A stretch of DNA of 64,000 nucleotides. It comes from Sphingobacteriales bacterium. GTDB lineage: Bacteria > Bacteroidota > Bacteroidia > Chitinophagales > UBA2359. Shown one piece after another: positions 16,967-25,063 of this stretch. The stretch spans positions 806,001 through 870,000 of the forward strand of contig JADJTG010000002.1 of assembly GCA_016711285.1 (NCBI GenBank), in the 5' to 3' direction. A program made the position numbers and the translations under genes. The notes below the pieces were generated by a model, which was not told the DNA's origin, made no database searches, and was given only the letters and a program-made list of their open reading frames with translations. Each line of letters starts with the position of its first letter. Within the stretch, counting starts at the first letter, position 1.

Positions 16967-19900
16967 TTATTCGCCGCCGCTTTCGTCCATTTCCAATTCT
17001 TTGGTTTTGTCGCCGCTATCCAATTTAGAGTTAGAGCGCAATTTGGCTTCTGCTTTTTGGAGTTTTTCGCGGGCTTCTGCCATCAAATCGGGATCGCCGG
17101 TATAGTTGTCGGCAACGCTCTGATAAGTGGCTTTAGCTTGATAGAAGTCGTTCTTTTTTTCATAAATATCCCCTAACAAAACAAAAGCTTTGGCTACCCA
17201 ATATACAAATCCGGGAGTTTCTCTGTCCACACGATAACAGGCATCTTTAGATTTATCGAGTTCATTTTGTTTAAAAGCAATATAAGCCAGCCAATAACGG
17301 GCTTCTGCGCCCATCTCGTTCGTATTGGCTTTGGCAACTTGTTCCATTTTACTTTTGGCATCGCTCCATTTGCTTTGCTCTATATACATTTTTCCTAAAT
17401 AATAATGTGCTTCGGCGGCGTGTTCGTGGCTTACGTCATTGCTTGCCAGCAGTTGTTTGCCGTAAGTTTCAAGCTCGCTGAATTTGCGCAGTTCGTAGCA
17501 GGTGCGCACCATACCGCGCAATGCTTCCGCTTGTGTTTCTTTGTTGCTGCTGTTGTTTTTGAGAATCTGTTTGTAATAATCATACGCCGAAGCATAGTTT
17601 TTATTGATATAAAAAGCGATACGCGCTGCTTTATCCATTGCTTTTTCGCGAAATAAATTGCTGTTGCTTTGCAATACATAATCGTAGTCGGGCTGGGCAT
17701 CGGTGTATTGTTTGTTGGCATACAGGCACTCGCCGCGATAAAAATGCGCATACAGTGCATTAGAGCCGTAAGGATAGCTATTGATATATTTAGTAAAATC
17801 GCGGATAGCAACAGTACAGTCGCCGCGCTCAAAAGCTACTTCGGCAAACTGATACAAATCTTTTTCCTGCTGCGAGGCGGTACTCTGCACCTGAACGGGA
17901 GCGCGTTTGAGAAAATCAAAATATTCATCGCTTTTGCCTAATGACAAATACACATCGCGTATATTCGTGAGGGCTTCTTTGGCTTCGGGCAAATCGGGCT
18001 GCTCGCTGATGAGGCGTTGGTAGGCTTGCAATGCTTCATTAAACATACCCAAATTGTAATATGCCAAACCTATTTCGTTGAGGGCGGTAGCATAGTATTT
18101 GCTGTCGGGATACGATTCTATCAACTGGCGGTAGGAAGCAATGGCACTGCGGTGGTCTTCCTGCAAAGCGTAGGTCACTGCCGTTTGATACACGGCATCA
18201 TCTGCAAAATCGGAGTTGGTGTAGTTGCTTTTTACTTTTTGGAGTGTATTTATTTTTTGTGTATAATTTTTATTCAATCCGAAAATCATACCCGTTTGAT
18301 ACAGCGCATAATCCGCGCCGCTGCCACCGCGCTGCACCACTTCGTCGTAGCGTTGCTGGGCTTTTGGATAATTTTTTTGCATAAAATAGCAGTCGCCGCT
18401 ACGCAAAATAGCATCGGCGAGGAGGCGTTCGCGGTTGCTCTGCTGCAATCCGGTGGCGGAGCGGTCGAAGTAGTCGCCTGCCTGTGCAAAATTTCGCTGT
18501 TTAAAATAGCAGTAGCCAATAGAATAATTGGCAGTTCCTACGTTGGCATCGGTATAGGTGAGCGACGAAGGGTTGGAGGTGATATAATTGCTGTATGCAG
18601 TAATGGCATCGGAAAAGCGGTTGTTTTTGAATAAAATTTCGGCTTTCCAAAAATTTGCCAAAGCATTCAGGTTGCGGTCTTGCGAATATTGCAGCGATTT
18701 ATCAAAATTAATCAAAGCATTGTCATAATCGCGGCTATTGAACAAATCCACACCTCTATTGAAAGTGACGCGCTGATATGCCACCTGCAAAGCGGAAGTT
18801 TTATTGGGTATTTTTTCAATAATTTCAATGGCTTCGACGTAATTTTTGGAAGTATCAAAAAGTTTGCCGAGCAAATCCTGTGCTTCGCCAGAGTAGCGCG
18901 AATTAGGATAAGCAAAAATAAAATCTTTTAGGGTGTTGATAGCTTTTGAATATTGTTGGAGTTCATAAGCTACTTTTCCGGTGTTAAAAATCGCCGCTTC
19001 CTTGATTTCGGCATCAAAAGAAAGACGTGCGGCACTTTCAAAAGAAGCCAAGGCTTTTTCTTTTTCGTTGGTTTTTAAATAACAATCTGCCAAATGATAC
19101 ATAGCATTTTGCCCGATGCTATCCTGCAAAGTGTTGAGTTCCAAAAAGTTGGCAATGGCTTTATCATACAAACCAAATTGATATTGCGTAAATCCGAGAA
19201 TATATAAATCTTCTTTGCTCACTTTGGCTGATTTTTCTACATAATACTGCAAATGCGGCAATGCTTTCTGATAGTTTTGCTGTTCATAATACACCTGCCC
19301 CACCATTTTGCGCAGTTCGCGCTCGTATTTCAGCCCTTTGTTGCTGAGTTTCGGCTCGGCATAGCTGATAACGCCGCCGTAATCTTTTTTCTGAAACATA
19401 ATGAGCGTGATGTAATATGGCATCGCCGCCTGATATTTCTTTTCCTGCTCGGCGGCTCTGAAATACTGCAGAGCCTTGTCGTATTCTTTTTTATCGTATT
19501 CAATAAATCCGAGATAATAATTGGCATCGCCGCCATATTCGCCTTTGCCCGCTATTTTTTCAAAACGTTCTTTGGCTTTGTCAAAATTTTTGGAAACCAA
19601 ATAGCCGTAAGCCACCATAAAATGCAGTTGGTTGCTTTCTTTGCTCGTCAAATCCTGCGGGTATGTTTGGTTTTCGAGGGCGATGATGCCGGCAAATTCT
19701 TTCTTTTTGAAAAAAATTTGTACCAACTCGTAGTTAGCGCGGCTGAGGTATTGGCGGTTGTTGCCGTAGTTGCGCGTAAATTCGGTGAGTAGATGCACCG
19801 TGTTGGGGTGGCGCAGTTTTTTGGCACAAATCGCCGCTTTGAAGGCAGCAGCAATGCGGTCGTCGTGGTCGGTGATATGGGTGGCAGCGTTGGCGGGCAA

Positions 19901-20074
19901 TGCCAAAAACTCCTCAAATTTCTGTTGTGCGAGGCTGTAATTTTCGCGCTCAAAGGCTTCGCTGCCCTGCCGGTAGAGGCTGTTGCCCTCCTGATAAACG
20001 GCGGTATATTGAGCAAAAAGCGAAACGTGAGCAGCTATCAACAAGCAAAAGGCGATAAAATGGCGGCTATTCAT
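16967..20074 (-). CDS. Large tetratricopeptide-repeat protein, 1035 residues, exported
   Basis: It starts at the ATG at 20072-20074 (MNSRHFIAFCLLIAAHVSLFAQ, a signal peptide); an upstream extension of 13 residues is unlikely. The whole mature protein consists of TPR and half-TPR units, more than twenty by eye, including a BamD/YbgF-like series (YPDSKYYATALNEIGLAYYNLG, NPSSLTYTDANVG). It ends in an acidic tail (ELEMDESGGE). It is probably a periplasmic scaffold. It lies between gldF and gldA on the same strand, so a role in the envelope machinery is plausible but inferred. Confidence 0.82.
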   Translation of the reverse strand: MNSRHFIAFCLLIAAHVSLFAQYTAVYQEGNSLYRQGSEAFERENYSLAQQKFEEFLALPANAATHITDHDDRIAAAFKAAICAKKLRHPNTVHLLTEFTRNYGNNRQYLSRANYELVQIFFKKKEFAGIIALENQTYPQDLTSKESNQLHFMVAYGYLVSKNFDKAKERFEKIAGKGEYGGDANYYLGFIEYDKKEYDKALQYFRAAEQEKKYQAAMPYYITLIMFQKKDYGGVISYAEPKLSNKGLKYERELRKMVGQVYYEQQNYQKALPHLQYYVEKSAKVSKEDLYILGFTQYQFGLYDKAIANFLELNTLQDSIGQNAMYHLADCYLKTNEKEKALASFESAARLSFDAEIKEAAIFNTGKVAYELQQYSKAINTLKDFIFAYPNSRYSGEAQDLLGKLFDTSKNYVEAIEIIEKIPNKTSALQVAYQRVTFNRGVDLFNSRDYDNALINFDKSLQYSQDRNLNALANFWKAEILFKNNRFSDAITAYSNYITSNPSSLTYTDANVGTANYSIGYCYFKQRNFAQAGDYFDRSATGLQQSNRERLLADAILRSGDCYFMQKNYPKAQQRYDEVVQRGGSGADYALYQTGMIFGLNKNYTQKINTLQKVKSNYTNSDFADDAVYQTAVTYALQEDHRSAIASYRQLIESYPDSKYYATALNEIGLAYYNLGMFNEALQAYQRLISEQPDLPEAKEALTNIRDVYLSLGKSDEYFDFLKRAPVQVQSTASQQEKDLYQFAEVAFERGDCTVAIRDFTKYINSYPYGSNALYAHFYRGECLYANKQYTDAQPDYDYVLQSNSNLFREKAMDKAARIAFYINKNYASAYDYYKQILKNNSSNKETQAEALRGMVRTCYELRKFSELETYGKQLLASNDVSHEHAAEAHYYLGKMYIEQSKWSDAKSKMEQVAKANTNEMGAEARYWLAYIAFKQNELDKSKDACYRVDRETPGFVYWVAKAFVLLGDIYEKKNDFYQAKATYQSVADNYTGDPDLMAEAREKLQKAEAKLRSNSKLDSGDKTKELEMDESGGE

Positions 20075-20188
20075 GAAGATGTATTGCTGTAAATAAAAAA
20101 AAGATACTGACAATGAGCCAAACGAAATAATCAGGATAAAATTACGCCATTTTTTGAATGAATAGGCTCAAAATTTCAAAAAAACGAC

Positions 20189-20920
20189 CTATAAAAATGC
20201 TCTTTTATCCAAGCGATATTGCGAAAGAAAAAGAAAAAAGAATATAAATGATGCAAAATACACCATATCGCGGCTGTCCACCACTCCGCGACTGATGCTT
20301 TCGTAGTGCGAATAAATGCCGAAATTCTGCAACCAATAATCTACATTTGCCAAAGACGGCAACTTACTGAAAGCATCAAAACCCTGATAAAAGAAAAAGC
20401 ACAAAAATACGGCAATAATAAAAGCTACTACCTGATTGCTGCTCAACGAAGATGCAAACACGCCCAAAGCCGCAAAAGCACCCGCCAACAAAAGCAAGCC
20501 CATATACGAGCCGTTGGTCGCTCCCACATCAATATTTCCAGCCGGATTACCCAAATTATAAACACTGTAGTAGTAAATAAAAGTAGGAACAATGGCAAAA
20601 GCAATGAGCAACCACGCCGCCAAAAATTTTCCGCCCACGATTTGCGCACTCGTAAGCGGGCGCGTGATGAGCAGCTCCAAAGTACCGCTTTTGATTTCCT
20701 CCGCAAACAAACGCATCGTGACGGCAGGAATAAGAAACATCAAAATCCAGGGCGTGATGTTGAAAAAATAATCTAAAGAAGCATTCTGATAATCCAACAA
20801 ATTTGTATCGGGAAAAACCCACAACAGCAAGCCATTTACCAACAAAAAAATACCCACACTCAAATAAGCAGTGAGCGAGCCGAAATAAGTATGTAATTCT
20901 TTGGCGAAAATGCTGAACAT
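20189..20920 (-). CDS. gldF: GldF, permease subunit of the gliding-motility ABC transporter
   Basis: This 243-residue ABC-2 type permease has six hydrophobic segments. It begins FAKELHTYFGSLTAYLSVGIF and carries the conserved loop MRLFAEEIKSGTLELLITRPL (about 68-88), both typical of GldF (about 241 residues in Flavobacterium). It is the first gene of a minus-strand series gldF, TPR gene, gldA and a coupled gene. Its usual partner gldG, normally directly downstream, is replaced by the TPR gene. Confidence 0.85.
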   Translation of the reverse strand: MFSIFAKELHTYFGSLTAYLSVGIFLLVNGLLLWVFPDTNLLDYQNASLDYFFNITPWILMFLIPAVTMRLFAEEIKSGTLELLITRPLTSAQIVGGKFLAAWLLIAFAIVPTFIYYYSVYNLGNPAGNIDVGATNGSYMGLLLLAGAFAALGVFASSLSSNQVVAFIIAVFLCFFFYQGFDAFSKLPSLANVDYWLQNFGIYSHYESISRGVVDSRDMVYFASFIFFFLFLSQYRLDKRAFL

Positions 20921-21132
20921 AACCGAATTATAATGTAGATGTGCAAATTTGCAGAATAATTTTCATAAAATGTAATGAAGATATATTCATCTTTTGTTGT
21001 AAAGATAAAAACGACAGGGCGAATACAAATATTATGGCAGGTTTTTCAGCAAAAAGCAAACCGCAAAGTTCTATCATAAAAAAATAATAAAATGAATTTT
21101 CTTATGGATATTTGCCTTTCCAAACTGCTGAA

Positions 21133-22167
21133 ATGAAGGAGTTGATATTTGTATTTTTACGAAATATATCGTTAGCAATAATAGTATTGCTTATCTCGGA
21201 GTATGATGCAAAATTATACGCTCAATACGCCGCCCCTTTCCGAAATATCGCCGCCGATACCAACCAACTGCTTACAAAAGCCACTGCCACCGACACACTT
21301 CCGGCGGCTGTAAAACGCAAACGCCTCCTCGCCCTCAACAGTGCCGCCGCCGTATCGTATAGCGGTATGATGCTCGCCCTCAACGAAGCGTGGTACAGCC
21401 AATATGCCCGCAGTGCTTTACATTTTTACAACGACAACGGCGAGTGGAATCAAGTGGATAAAATAGGGCATACTTGGACAGCCTACTCCGAAGCACTTAC
21501 ACTGATGCACCTGTATCAATGGGCGGGAATGTCGCGGCGCAAAGCTGCTTTCTGGGGCGCATCGCTGGCTTGGTTGTTTCAGGGTAGCATTGAAGTATTA
21601 GATGGTTTTTCGGAAAAATGGGGCGCGTCCGGCGGAGATATTATAGCCAATACAAGCGGTTCATTGCTGATGTGGGCACAAGAAACGGCTTGGCAGGAGC
21701 AGCGATTTCATCTGAAGTTTTCATCGCATCGGGTAAACTATTCTCATTTTTCGGGGCAAGTGGCGGAGCGGGCACGCGATTTATACGGCAATACGGCGGC
21801 GGAGTTGGTGCTGAAAGATTACAACGGACAAACCTACTGGCTTACTTTTCACCCTTTGCGGGTGGCAGCACCACAAACTACGCTATTGCCCAAATGGTTG
21901 AATATAGCCATAGGCTACGGAGCAGAAAATATGCTGGGCGGCTACGCCAATGAATGGAAAGATGCCAACGGCGAAATAATAACACGCTACGATATTCCGC
22001 GATTGCGGCAGTATTATCTTTCGGTAGATGTGGATTTGAGCAAAATAAAAACACGCTCCAAATGGTTGCGAACTTTTTTATATGCCGCCAATATGATTAA
22101 AATTCCCGCACCTGCCTTAGAAATCAATTCGCAAGGAAAATTCACTTTTCACCCACTTTATTTCTGA
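21133..22167 (+). CDS. DUF2279 family protein
   Basis: This 344-residue protein of the DUF2279 family (predicted envelope protein of Bacteroidota) starts at the ATG at 21133; a TTG 21 bp upstream is also open. The N-terminus is a hydrophobic signal or anchor (LIFVFLRNISLAIIVLLIS). The family core is visible at about 110-200: WNQVDKIGHTWTAYSEA, WGASLAWLFQGSIEVLDGFS and GGDIIANTSGSLL. Its position suggests an outer-membrane or periplasmic protein. The biochemical function is unknown. It overlaps the convergent GNAT gene by 10 bp. Confidence 0.8.
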   Translation: MKELIFVFLRNISLAIIVLLISEYDAKLYAQYAAPFRNIAADTNQLLTKATATDTLPAAVKRKRLLALNSAAAVSYSGMMLALNEAWYSQYARSALHFYNDNGEWNQVDKIGHTWTAYSEALTLMHLYQWAGMSRRKAAFWGASLAWLFQGSIEVLDGFSEKWGASGGDIIANTSGSLLMWAQETAWQEQRFHLKFSSHRVNYSHFSGQVAERARDLYGNTAAELVLKDYNGQTYWLTFHPLRVAAPQTTLLPKWLNIAIGYGAENMLGGYANEWKDANGEIITRYDIPRLRQYYLSVDVDLSKIKTRSKWLRTFLYAANMIKIPAPALEINSQGKFTFHPLYF

Positions 22168-22670
22168 TATTTCTTTTTCGTCATGATAAAATCATTCATA
22201 AAAAAACCCTGCCCGATATCAAAGTCGGCGACCTGCTCTATCACAAACCCGTTTTTGAAATAAAAATTGATGGCTTTGTAATTTTGGCGATTTACCTGCA
22301 AACGAAATATGTCGGCTTGCGGAAATATATTTTCCAAACTTTGCAAAGTACGCCCTCCGATGCCGCCGCGTTGTTGTGTATGACGTACATACAACTTATT
22401 GATAAAACACTCCTGCGGCTGCGGAAAACTCACTGCCACAAATCCTTCTGTTGTATTGTTTTCTTCCACAAAATAAAATAACTGCTCGCCTGCTTCAAAA
22501 GTGTGTTGCAGCGAGGCTTCGGAATAAAGTGTTGCCAGCATATAGTCCACCTGCTGCTGTCCGATAACGGCGGGATAATGCGCTTGCCAGATGTCGTGAG
22601 CAAGGCGGCTGAGTTGTGGTATTTCGTGCAGAGCGATGGGACGGAGCAAAGTGTTTTTTATTATTTCCAT
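22158..22670 (-). CDS. GNAT-family N-acetyltransferase
   Basis: This 170-residue GCN5-related acetyltransferase starts at the ATG at 22668-22670 (MEIIKNTLLRPI). Nine upstream codons are open but are a Phe-rich artefact of an A-run. The acetyl-CoA loop is at about 95-105 (RHTQQRGGIGGRTL, of the R/Q-x-x-G-x-G/A type) and the C-terminal signature NYKAINFYFKNGF is clear. The acceptor substrate is unknown; similar proteins acetylate amines or protein N-termini. Confidence 0.82.
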   Translation of the reverse strand: MEIIKNTLLRPIALHEIPQLSRLAHDIWQAHYPAVIGQQQVDYMLATLYSEASLQHTFEAGEQLFYFVEENNTTEGFVAVSFPQPQECFINKLYVRHTQQRGGIGGRTLQSLENIFPQADIFRLQVNRQNYKAINFYFKNGFVIEQVADFDIGQGFFMNDFIMTKKKYQK

Positions 22671-22689
22671 AAAAAAAAAGAAAAATACA

Positions 22690-22729
22690 AAAGCCACCTT
22701 TGACGGCTCTGTTGTACAAAGGTGGCTTT
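22690..22729. terminator. Terminator between frr and the GNAT gene
   Basis: Perfect 13-bp stem, AAAGCCACCTTTG and its complement, with a 14-nt loop and T/A-runs on both sides. It lies downstream of frr on the minus strand. Confidence 0.8.
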
Positions 22730-22763
22730 TCTGAAAAAAATTTTAATGAGAAAAAAAGAAATT

Positions 22764-23336
22764 CTAAACGCTCAAAATCTCTTTGTCTTTGGCATCAACC
22801 AATTTATCTATTTTAACAATATAATCATCAGTCATTTTTTGAATCTCGGTTTCTAATTTCTTTTCATTATCCTCGGCTAAACCATCTTTAGTAAGGCGTT
22901 TAGCTACTTCGTTGGCATGTTTACGCACATTGCGCACGGCAACTTTGGCGTGTTCGCCTTCGTTTTTCACACGTTTTACCAATTCTTTGCGGCGTTCTTC
23001 GGTGAGCGGCGGAATATTGAGGCGTATCAAGTCACCGTCATTTTGAGGCGTAAGCCCTATATTGGAGGCAAAAATGGCTTTTTCAATCGGGTGCAACATG
23101 TTTTTCTCCCAGGGTTTGATGAGAATCGTGCGGGCATCGCCAGCACTCACATTTGCCACTTGCGGCAGCGGTGTGGGATTGCCATAGTAATCCACCATTA
23201 CCTGATTTACCATAGAAGGGCTTGCTTTGCCGGCTCGTATAGCAGTGAGGGCAGTTTCCAAATGATGAATAGCACCATCCATATCGTGCTGTGCCTTATT
23301 TTTTATCTTGGCTACTTCTTCTGAAACGTTAATCAT
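22764..23336 (-). CDS. frr: Ribosome recycling factor
   Basis: This 190-residue RRF splits post-termination ribosomes together with EF-G. Family signatures are present in order: TALTAIRAGKASPSMVNQV, VDYYGNPTPLPQVANVS, ARTILIKPWEK, IGLTPQNDGDLIRLNIPPLTEERR and a charged coiled-coil C-terminus. The family usually runs 183-190 residues. pyrH, the frequent partner, is not adjacent. The upstream spacer (216 bp) is AT-rich. Confidence 0.96.
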   Translation of the reverse strand: MINVSEEVAKIKNKAQHDMDGAIHHLETALTAIRAGKASPSMVNQVMVDYYGNPTPLPQVANVSAGDARTILIKPWEKNMLHPIEKAIFASNIGLTPQNDGDLIRLNIPPLTEERRKELVKRVKNEGEHAKVAVRNVRKHANEVAKRLTKDGLAEDNEKKLETEIQKMTDDYIVKIDKLVDAKDKEILSV

Positions 23337-23552
23337 AAAAAATTTTTTCTGGAAAATATTAAAGTACGTTGGCTAAAAATAAAAAAACAAAAATAGATTG
23401 ATTTGCTTTGTACATTACAAATATAAAACACAAAATAAAAGTTCCGTACATTTTTTTATTGGACGGAAATTATTTTTTTGAAGCCATAAAATTAAATAAT
23501 AGTTTCGTTAATTATTTATCATCGCAACAATAACATAAAATTTTATCAATTT

Positions 23553-24893
23553 ATGACTTTATCTATCCTGTATGAACGTATTCAGCGGCTGCAAGCGGAT
23601 ATTTTGAAAGAGCCGCCCATCAGTGAAATAAACCAACGCAGATTAGAGAAAAAAATTCGTTTGGAGTTCAATTACAACAGTAATCATTTAGAGGGCAATA
23701 CGCTCACTTACGGCGAAACCGAACTGTTGTTGTACCGCGATAAATCGGGCAACACTGCCCACGATATGCGCGAATTAGAAGAAATGAAAGCACACGACCT
23801 CGCTTATCATCTTATTCAGGATTGGGCAAAAGAAAAAAATCGTCCGCTTATTGAAAATGATATAAAAAGCCTGCATAAAACTATTTTAGTACGGTCTTTT
23901 TGGAAAAACGCCACCACGCCCACAGGCGAAGCTACACGAAAATTAATTCAGGCAGGCACTTATAAAGAAACTCCAAATTCTGTATTGTTGCCCAATGGTG
24001 AAATGTTTGAATATACAAGCCCCTTAGATACGCCATTGGAAATGCAGCGTTTGATAAGTTGGTATCACGAAGAAGAGTACAAATCCGAACTGCCACCGAT
24101 AGTATTAGCTGCTTTGCTGCATTATAAATTTGTGCGTATTCACCCTTTTGACGATGGCAACGGGCGTATGGCTCGCTTGCTGATGAATTATGTATTACTC
24201 AAACACGATTTACCGCCCGTCATTATCAAATCCGCAGAAAAAAAACAATATTTAAACGCTCTCAACCAAGCCGACACCGGAAATATAGAGGCTTTTACGG
24301 AATATATTGCTACCCAACTGCTGTGGAGTTTGGAATTGATGCTCAAAGCCACACGCAGCGAAGATATAGAAGAAGCCGATGATTTGGGCAAAGAAATTGA
24401 ATTGCTCAAAAGAGATTTAAAAGAAAAAGAGGCAATAGAATTTATTAAAGACAAAGCGCAAATAAAGCAGCACTTAATTGAAATAATGGTTTCTCTTTTT
24501 GGAAAAGCCGATGCTGAACTAAAAACTTTTGATGAGTTGTTTTCTGAGGCCTTTTCTAAAATTTATATAGATAATGATGCGGTTAGAAACAGAGGTATAT
24601 CCTTTCGTGATGCTGATTATTCTAAGGAACTACAAAGTTCTTTTGTATATCCAGAAGGCACAAGATACATCAGCTATATCAGAACGTTAAAAGATTTTAG
24701 GTATAATAGAGAAAATATTTTTTCAATAGACGTACAAATCATAATATTTTTTGATGCGTATAAATACATAATTAAATACGGAAAAGATGAAATATCCTTG
24801 CTTAATTATGAAAGTATCTCCGAGCAACAAGAAAATGAAATAGTAAGCAGCACGGTGCGCTCTGTATTGGAGCAAATAGAAAAAATGAAATAA
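23553..24893 (+). CDS. Fic domain protein (predicted AMP-transferase), class II with N-terminal inhibitory motif
   Basis: This 446-residue protein has a complete active-site motif HPFDDGNGRMARLL at about residue 197, the His and flap needed to transfer AMP (or another nucleotide) to a protein hydroxyl. The motif SNHLEGN at about 43-49 fits the inhibitory helix consensus [S/T]xxxE[G/N], here N-terminal, so it should be an autoinhibited class II Fic. After the Fic core (ending near 260) there is a helical linker (KEIELLKRDLKEKEAIEF) and a C-terminal domain of about 150 residues that I do not recognise, perhaps target binding. No antitoxin partner is adjacent. Confidence 0.88.
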   Translation: MTLSILYERIQRLQADILKEPPISEINQRRLEKKIRLEFNYNSNHLEGNTLTYGETELLLYRDKSGNTAHDMRELEEMKAHDLAYHLIQDWAKEKNRPLIENDIKSLHKTILVRSFWKNATTPTGEATRKLIQAGTYKETPNSVLLPNGEMFEYTSPLDTPLEMQRLISWYHEEEYKSELPPIVLAALLHYKFVRIHPFDDGNGRMARLLMNYVLLKHDLPPVIIKSAEKKQYLNALNQADTGNIEAFTEYIATQLLWSLELMLKATRSEDIEEADDLGKEIELLKRDLKEKEAIEFIKDKAQIKQHLIEIMVSLFGKADAELKTFDELFSEAFSKIYIDNDAVRNRGISFRDADYSKELQSSFVYPEGTRYISYIRTLKDFRYNRENIFSIDVQIIIFFDAYKYIIKYGKDEISLLNYESISEQQENEIVSSTVRSVLEQIEKMK

Positions 24894-25030
24894 TGAACAG
24901 TTGGGTAGTCCCTAAAAAGTGTTGATAAAAAAGACTAAGCAATTGATGCTATGTATTTTTGTAGTATCAAAACATGAAAAAACAAAAAACATACCGCTTC
25001 GGCTTCTATTTTCCTATATTTCGCTATTCT
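24894..25030. other. Spacer where the LRR cassette array ends
   Basis: AT-rich spacer between the Fic gene and the vestigial LRR copy. It contains a short plus-strand reading start (ATG at 24974, MKKQKTYRFGFYFP) whose continuation is only antisense to the LRR gene. It may be the remnant of a deletion junction; no insertion sequence can be identified. Confidence 0.4.
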
Positions 25031-25059
25031 ATCGCCAAAAAAATAAAAATCGTTCTCAT
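25031..25059 (-). pseudogene. Vestigial 5' end of a fourth LRR cassette
   Basis: The 29 bp from the minus-strand ATG at 25057-25059 are identical to the first codons of the two LRR genes at 27940 and 30325 (encoding MRTIFIFLAI). They then diverge into a stop within two codons. The ATG follows the upstream LRR stop by 4 bp, exactly as at the other two junctions (TAAAACTATG). This is what remains of a fourth tandem copy after deletion. Confidence 0.75.
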
Positions 25060-25063
25060 AGTT

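Noticed and set aside
18017..19792. Long plus-strand frames opposite the TPR gene (205 and 179 codons)
   Set aside because: Antisense shadows of the 1035-residue TPR gene; no protein-like motifs and no ribosome-binding context.
24894..25030. Insertion-sequence remnant at the end of the LRR array
   Set aside because: No terminal inverted repeats or recognisable transposase fragment could be found; the only cue is the abrupt end of homology.
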